DNA of 64,000 bases from Calycina herbarum (taxonomy: Eukaryota; Ascomycota; Leotiomycetes; Helotiales; Pezizellaceae), in NCBI GenBank assembly GCA_001414485.1, contig LLEY01000023.1:1-64000 (forward strand), given 5' to 3'. The notes beneath the pieces are model-generated. The model saw nothing but the letters and a program-made list of their open reading frames with translations. It was not told the origin of the DNA and searched no databases. Both the position numbers and the translations under genes were made by a program. Below, one piece after another: positions 59,301-64,000 of this stretch; positions within the stretch are counted from its first letter, which is position 1, and every line of letters starts with the position of its first letter.

Positions 59301-61910
59301 CTAGGAGACCTTTCAAAAGTACTAGATTAACACCTACTTAGGACCTCTCGACTATGTTACTATAGACGCTAGAAAGAACTTTATTATAAAGGAGTTTAAG
59401 AGATATATAAATTCGATAGGAATTAAGGTTAAAACTATACTAGTAGAAGTATATAACTCTATTAGTATAGTAGAACAATACTATAGACCGATCCGCTGTA
59501 TTTACTTAATTATCTAGGAATAATAACCTAGTCTTATAAAGGCCTCTGCCTTCTAAATAGCTTTTAAAGCTATTAACGACATAGTAGGATCTAATAGTTT
59601 AGTACCTACTTTACTCGTATATAGCGCTTATCCTAGAATAGCTAAAAGTGATACTCTCTTACGATTAATATCTTAGAGATCCGAGACCTATATAAAGGCT
59701 ACTAAAGAAGTATATAAATTACTTATAAAGCGTTAAATTATAGATACTCTTAATACCTAGAACGGTCTATTACTTAGTAGAATTAAAGACTTACTACTAA
59801 ATACTAATATACTTATCTAGCGTAAGTATTAAAAATCCTAGACCGGTCTCTTCTTATTATAAGAAATCGAAAATAAAGACTGTATTATATTACTACTAAG
59901 TGGTTCTATAAGATTTAGATCTATAGTAGTAAAGCTATACTTCGAAGAAATCTTTAAAGACTCTAGAATAGCACCGGCGGTTGGAGAGATTTCTAGAACG
60001 GCACCGTCGTTTAAGATAATACTACAATCTTATAGAGATAGAATAGACGATAGAACTAAGCCTTAAGAGGAGCCTTAATCTCGCTTATAAACTCGATACT
60101 AACTTTACTAGATATAGGTATAATAAGATAACCTTACTAATCCTCTAGAATCGATAATAGAACTAGTCTAGAAGCGTAGACGAGGAAGACTATAAAAGCA
60201 CCTAAGACTACTAAATAGGTCTTTCGAGATCTTATTCTAAGAGATAGATACTTTTATTAATAATACTAAGGACTACGTTATTATCGAAGATATCGAGACT
60301 TTTCTTTCGTCTATTAAGGAAGAATATAATATTAAAGTATTTATAGCTACTAATAGTATAATATATATAGAATCACGCTAGAAGGAAATTAGTAGATTAA
60401 CTAATCGAGGCGTCTTTAAGATTATTACCTAGGATAACCTATCTCTTAACACTAGAATCTTTAGATTATAGTTCGTAGATAATATCAAATTTAAGAACAT
60501 AGTACTTGCTTTTATAAAGTTAAGACTAGTTATCTAAGTATATAATAATAATAGAAAGTCCTTAGTCCTTACCTAGGCCTCTATAATCTAAAGAGTAAGC
60601 TAAAGAATTATTCTTATACTTATAGTAGTATACTCGGATTTACGAGTTTATATTCAGGATATTACATAAGCATATACCTAGTCACTTACGGAACTAAATC
60701 GAAAGTTCTTCGTACGCCTACTAAAAGGATACTCTTAATAGAAGAATATATTCTTTGAAGTGATTAAGCTATTATATAGTATTTTAGAAGCTAGAAACCA
60801 CTGGTTTACAACGTACTATAAATACTATACTACGAAGCTTATAATAGAACAATCTACTTTCGACCCCTATCTTTTATATACTAAACGATTAGATAGACCT
60901 TTTAGAGTAGTAGGACTTTAAACTAACGATACTTTTATACTTATAAACGATGCTTTTATAGCTAAGAAAGAAAGTGCTATTAAGAAAGCTAGATTTATAT
61001 TAAAGAATAGATAAGAACTTACTATTACCTATCTAATCTAGTTTAATAGAGGGCTAATTAGTAAGTATATAGATAGTTTATTTACACTTATCTAGGATTA
61101 TATAAAACACTTAGAATTAGTATAAAAGGTACTAGCGGAGATATCTAATACTAAAGGCACTTTCTATATAGTATCTACTAAGGATTAATATATTACTTAG
61201 CGTACTCGTAGAGTATATTTAGCAACAGTGTCCTAGCTAGAAGCAGTATTTGATTTATTATATACTATCTAGATAACTAATCCGTAAGAAGTCGATATTA
61301 GCCTTCTTAATAAGCGAATTCAATAGCAAATCGACAATGCTATAAGAGGGCTTAAATACCTTAAATTAGACTAAAACTCGCTTAAATTATACGCTTTTAT
61401 AGATAGCTCTTTTGCGAATAATAAGAACTTATCGTCGTAAATCAGCTACGTTATAGTACTAGTAAACAAGGATAATAATACTAATATTTTATATTAGTCT
61501 TCTACTAAGTATAAAAGAGTTACTCGCAGCGTTTTAGCCTTAGAACTGTATATAATAAGCTCCGGATTTGACGCTACCGCTTCTATTAAATCAACTCTAG
61601 AAAGCATCTTAGGCTTTAAGGTCTCGCTTATTATATATACCGATTCGAAGTCTATTTACAAATGTATAGCCAAATTAGACACTACTAAGGAGAAGCGCTT
61701 AATAATTAACGTTATATACTTATAAGAAGTATATAAGTTAAGAGAGATCGACGAAATTAAGTAGATCGATAGTAAGAGTAATCCAGCAGATACTATAACT
61801 AAGAAGGATTATTACAACGCTCTATAAAAGCTAATCGATACTAGTAAGCTAGATATTAAGCTTATAGAATAGGTAGAACGGAATAAGAGATAATAAGACC
61901 TCTGAATAGG
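56400..61910 (+). pseudogene. Copia gag-pol, RIP-inactivated and split by a MITE
   Basis: Gag: NSKRDNFKLKLRIF-type stretch near 57100, zinc-knuckle remnant CYIYRKEGYRS near 57720 (second Cys now Tyr). Protease-like FRVIIDTSIGGKLSVEY near 58160. Integrase: GPLDYVTIDARKNFIIKEFK near 59340 (catalytic Asp region) and ISIVEQYYRPIR near 59460. RT: VYSDLRVYIQDI then AYTQS-type motif near 60664. RNase H: IYTDSKSIYKCIAKLDT near 61640 and NPADTITK near 61790, the standard copia order. Stops are TAG/TAA. Confidence 0.85.
58372..58787. mobile_element. 416-bp MITE of the ACGTG pogo family, inserted in the copia element
   Basis: Ends ACGTGTATATATAGCGAACC at 58372 and the inverse TACACGT at 58787, TA duplicated (58370-58371 and 58788-58789). 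The inverted repeats extend about 130 bp inward and include AAAATCGCGATTTTA. The left end has two 17-bp units (AGCGAACCGGCTAAATA type), the right end one. No coding frame. The tip and unit length match the autonomous pogo-like elements here, so it is probably mobilised by one of that group. Confidence 0.9.
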
Positions 61911-62020
61911 ACGCTCTTATTAGTCGAGGATATAGAATAGAGAGTTATAATTAGCTAGATAAGATAAGAGATTTTGATAATTTTTAAGCAGTAACTTCTA
62001 CCGTTTTAAAGAAGTACTAG

Positions 62021-62169
62021 TGTCGATATAATCAGAGTAAATAGCACTCTACGTAACCTTTTCGCTTAAGGTCTATTTAAGTAAACAGAGCAGCTAACTT
62101 TGCTCTATATATACGAACGATAATATACTCTTTTTATATTATACTATTAGCTACTAAGTTATACTAATA
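62021..62169 (+). repeat. Copia 3' LTR (149 bp)
   Basis: Starts TGTCGATATAATCAGAG, ends TTATACTAATA (5' copy: TTATATTAACA). Confidence 0.9.
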
Positions 62170-63434
62170 CTATCTAAGAATATTTCTTCTAGTAATCTAT
62201 GTTTTAAGATCACTTCTCTAAGGAATATAAATACTAATTCCTTAGCTATACTTGATTCTATATATACTATTAGAATTATATACTTTATAAGTCGTTTTAT
62301 AATAACTAGGATCGAGTTATACTTAACTCCTATTATTAGATCTTTAGATTTTAGTAATTTAATAATAAAATCTATAGATACTAATCTCTAAGGTACCTGT
62401 AGTATTAGAGTAGTATTTATCTGTTTATAAGAAGTATAGCGGGAAGCCTTATTCCTAGTATAGGTATTATATTCCGCTATTACTTTCTTAACTATCGCGG
62501 ATAACTAATTAATATAGTAATATTATCTTATTCTCTAGAGAGTTTAACGTACTCTCTAGTATCTATAAGCTAGTGCTGAATAATATTCTTTAACGAATTT
62601 TCTTACGTAAAATTCTAGAACCTATAGCTTTCTGTTTTTATATCTTTCTTTATTATTATACTTATTTATAATATAGTAAATATCAGCGAAATCCCTTCTC
62701 TAAACTAGGTTAGATAGTATATCTTCCTATTTAGCTAACTCTAGCTGATTCTTTTTCTACGCTTATTATATCTTCTTCTACTAAGGGTCTTTATCTCTTA
62801 TAGTAGCGATTTTATGAATTATAGAAGCTAAATCTCTATTCTCGAGAGTTTTTAAGATCGCGATCTTTTTAAACTCTTTATCTCCTTTATACCTAGGTTT
62901 CTAGCTAAGAGTATTAGCTTAAGTATTTAACGTCTCTTTTATATACTAAATAATAATATTAAATCCTCTTAATATTTCTAACTATCTAGCTAACTGTCTA
63001 GTTATAAGTTTCTTAGTTATTATAAATACTCTAAGATTCTCGTAGTCGGATAAAACTATAACTTAGTATTTTACTAGCTATAAATAGATTCTCTAGTGTT
63101 CTAGAGCTAATACTATAGTAAGTAATTCTTTGTTAAAGATACTATAGTTTTATTATACTAGGTTAAATATTTTAGAATAATATATAATAGGTATAAGTTT
63201 TCCTTTATTATTTAGTTATAAGTAAATTATACCTACTACTATATCTAAGGCGTCTATTTTAATTATACTAGGTTTTTCTATAAACCTTACTTTAATCTTC
63301 TAGAAAGCGTTCTTAGCTTATTTATTCTAAATAAACTTAATAGCTTTTTTAACTAGTACTGATATTAGTTTAGTAATCTTTATATAGTCTTAGATAAATA
63401 GACAGTAGAAGTTTATAAATCTAAGAAAAGATTA

Positions 63435-64000
63435 ACGTGGTTTATTAGGACCTAGCGCATATCAGGACCTGGCGCACTTTTCCTTAGCATTCAACTTTAA
63501 ATATTAATAAATTAACTATAATATATTAAATTAACTATAACTACTTAGAATCCGAAGAATCAGACATATCTACATCTATTTAACAAGTTCGTATATTATA
63601 ACCAGCTTTTCCGCAAGTACTACAACGCTGTCTAGACGATTGCCCCTCCTTCTTATTACCCCCCTCTACACGTAAGTCGCGTCGTACTTGCTCGTTAACG
63701 TCCTTTTAAGTTAAAAGATCTTGAACATCCTCTACTATAAGTGCCCCCCCTTAACATACACAAGTCTTTTTAGCTCTACAACGTTTGCTTAAGGCTTTAT
63801 TCGCTGCTTAAAGAGTACGTACTTCAGTAGATAATAAGGTCATCTCATAGGCTATTCGCTCTATACCTTTTACTAATACAGCAACTGTCTCAAATAGTAG
63901 AGTCGGCGAGCTCCCCTAGTAACAGGCAATCCGTTTCTAAACAAGAGTCGATTATAAAAGCGCTTTAGTAGAGTTTAAGAGAGTCTAGGAGATCTAAGTG
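63435..64000 (-). mobile_element. T5: pogo-like transposon of the T3 subfamily, cut by the window end
   Basis: Begins ACGTGGTTTATTAGGACCTA after TA (63433-63434), with two 17-bp units (ATTAGGACCTAGCGCAT, ATCAGGACCTGGCGCAC) and a CTTTTCC border. The minus strand carries the C-terminal transposase region: SEESDMSTSI, then RRCLDDCPSFLLPPS-like and basic sequence, matching T3. It interrupts R3 RT. Confidence 0.85.

Larger units (their letters stand above)
55735..62169 (+). mobile_element. Ty1/copia element (6,435 bp) nested in R3
   Basis: Short LTRs of 149 bp at 55735-55883 (TGTCGATATAATCAGAG to TTATATTAACA) and 62021-62169, flanked by CTATC on both sides (55730-55734 and 62170-62174). R2 shows the empty site as GATAG on the opposite strand (50817-50821). 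Gene order protease, integrase, RT, RNase H is that of Ty1/copia. A MITE sits inside. RIP-type stops are common. Confidence 0.92.
54391..63430 (-). pseudogene. R3 pol remnant (RT to chromodomain), interrupted
   Basis: The minus strand of 63430-62170 and then 55734-54391 reads RT C-terminal part, RNase H, integrase and chromodomain in the same order as R2, with TAG/TAA stops throughout. The RT active site lies beyond T5 and is not in the window. Confidence 0.7.
53939..63434 (-). mobile_element. R3: minus-strand chromovirus related to R1/R2, invaded by a copia element and T5
   Basis: The 3' end is the LTR at 53939-54390. The body runs to 55734, resumes at 62170 after the copia element and reaches 63434, where T5 begins. 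The rest lies beyond T5 or outside the window. Inner sequence matches R1/R2 (chromodomain region near 54980-55090, integrase and RT parts at 62200-63430). The LTR shares its first and last bases with the R1/R2 LTR but has a different U3-like middle, including CACGTGCTAGCACGTG, so R3 is a subfamily variant. Confidence 0.8.

Noticed and set aside
1..64000. tRNA or rRNA genes
   Set aside because: I looked for cloverleaf-like GTTCRANNC and conserved rRNA stretches and saw none I could defend by eye.

Overview
The window looks like part of a chromosome of a filamentous ascomycete (Pezizomycotina; Leotiomycetes is a guess). The genes have short introns of 48-105 nt with GT..AG ends and, where checked, fungal branch sites such as gctaac or ctgac. 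The repeats carry the signature of repeat-induced point mutation (RIP). They are very AT-rich, CpA/TpG is almost absent while CpG survives, and old coding frames are full of TAG/TAA stops where Trp or Gln codons stood. Gene content is very uneven. A gene island at about 8-24 kb has normal base composition, and almost everything else is decayed transposable elements inserted into one another.

Layout. 1-7.6 kb holds a Tc1/mariner-pogo element (T0) with a deleted second pogo-like element (T1) inside it, a Ty3/gypsy pol remnant with one LTR, and a full-length pogo-like element (T4). 7.6-8.06 kb is a cluster of short degenerate repeats around AGTAAGCYRTCAA, and a similar cluster lies at 21.16-21.37 kb, so the two bracket the island. 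The island encodes an amino-acid/choline-type permease (-), a GNAT acetyltransferase (-), an MDP-1-like HAD phosphatase (+, with an 8-nt microexon), the nucleotide-excision-repair protein Rad4/XPC (+) and a secreted GH114 glycosidase (+). Beyond the second repeat cluster is a five-exon gene of unknown function (-). At 24.9-26.8 kb a Fot1-like transposon with perfect 40-bp terminal inverted repeats interrupts an open reading frame. 27.7-29.1 kb is a RIP-damaged pseudogene with 33-residue repeats.

From 29.2 to 64 kb the sequence is nested elements. R1, a Ty3/gypsy chromovirus, sits in a tandem LTR-like repeat. R1 was invaded by pogo-like T2 (itself invaded by T3 at its transposase stop codon), by a second chromovirus C1, and in its 3' LTR by its sister copy R2. 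A third relative, R3, on the minus strand, was invaded by a Ty1/copia element (with a 416-bp MITE inside it) and by pogo-like T5, which runs off the window. Target-site duplications and empty sites in sister copies can be read directly for most of these events.

Two points stand out. First, all the ACGTG-ended pogo-like elements and the MITE share one end design: an ACGTG tip and one or two copies of a 17-bp unit, followed in the pogo elements by an ACTTTTCC-like block. The unit's sequence differs between elements but its length does not. Second, two unrelated LTR retrotransposons (C1 and the copia element) inserted within 4 bp of the same homologous position in two different R copies. The island genes do not form an obvious pathway or cluster; they look like ordinary chromosomal genes enclosed by heterochromatin-like repeats.
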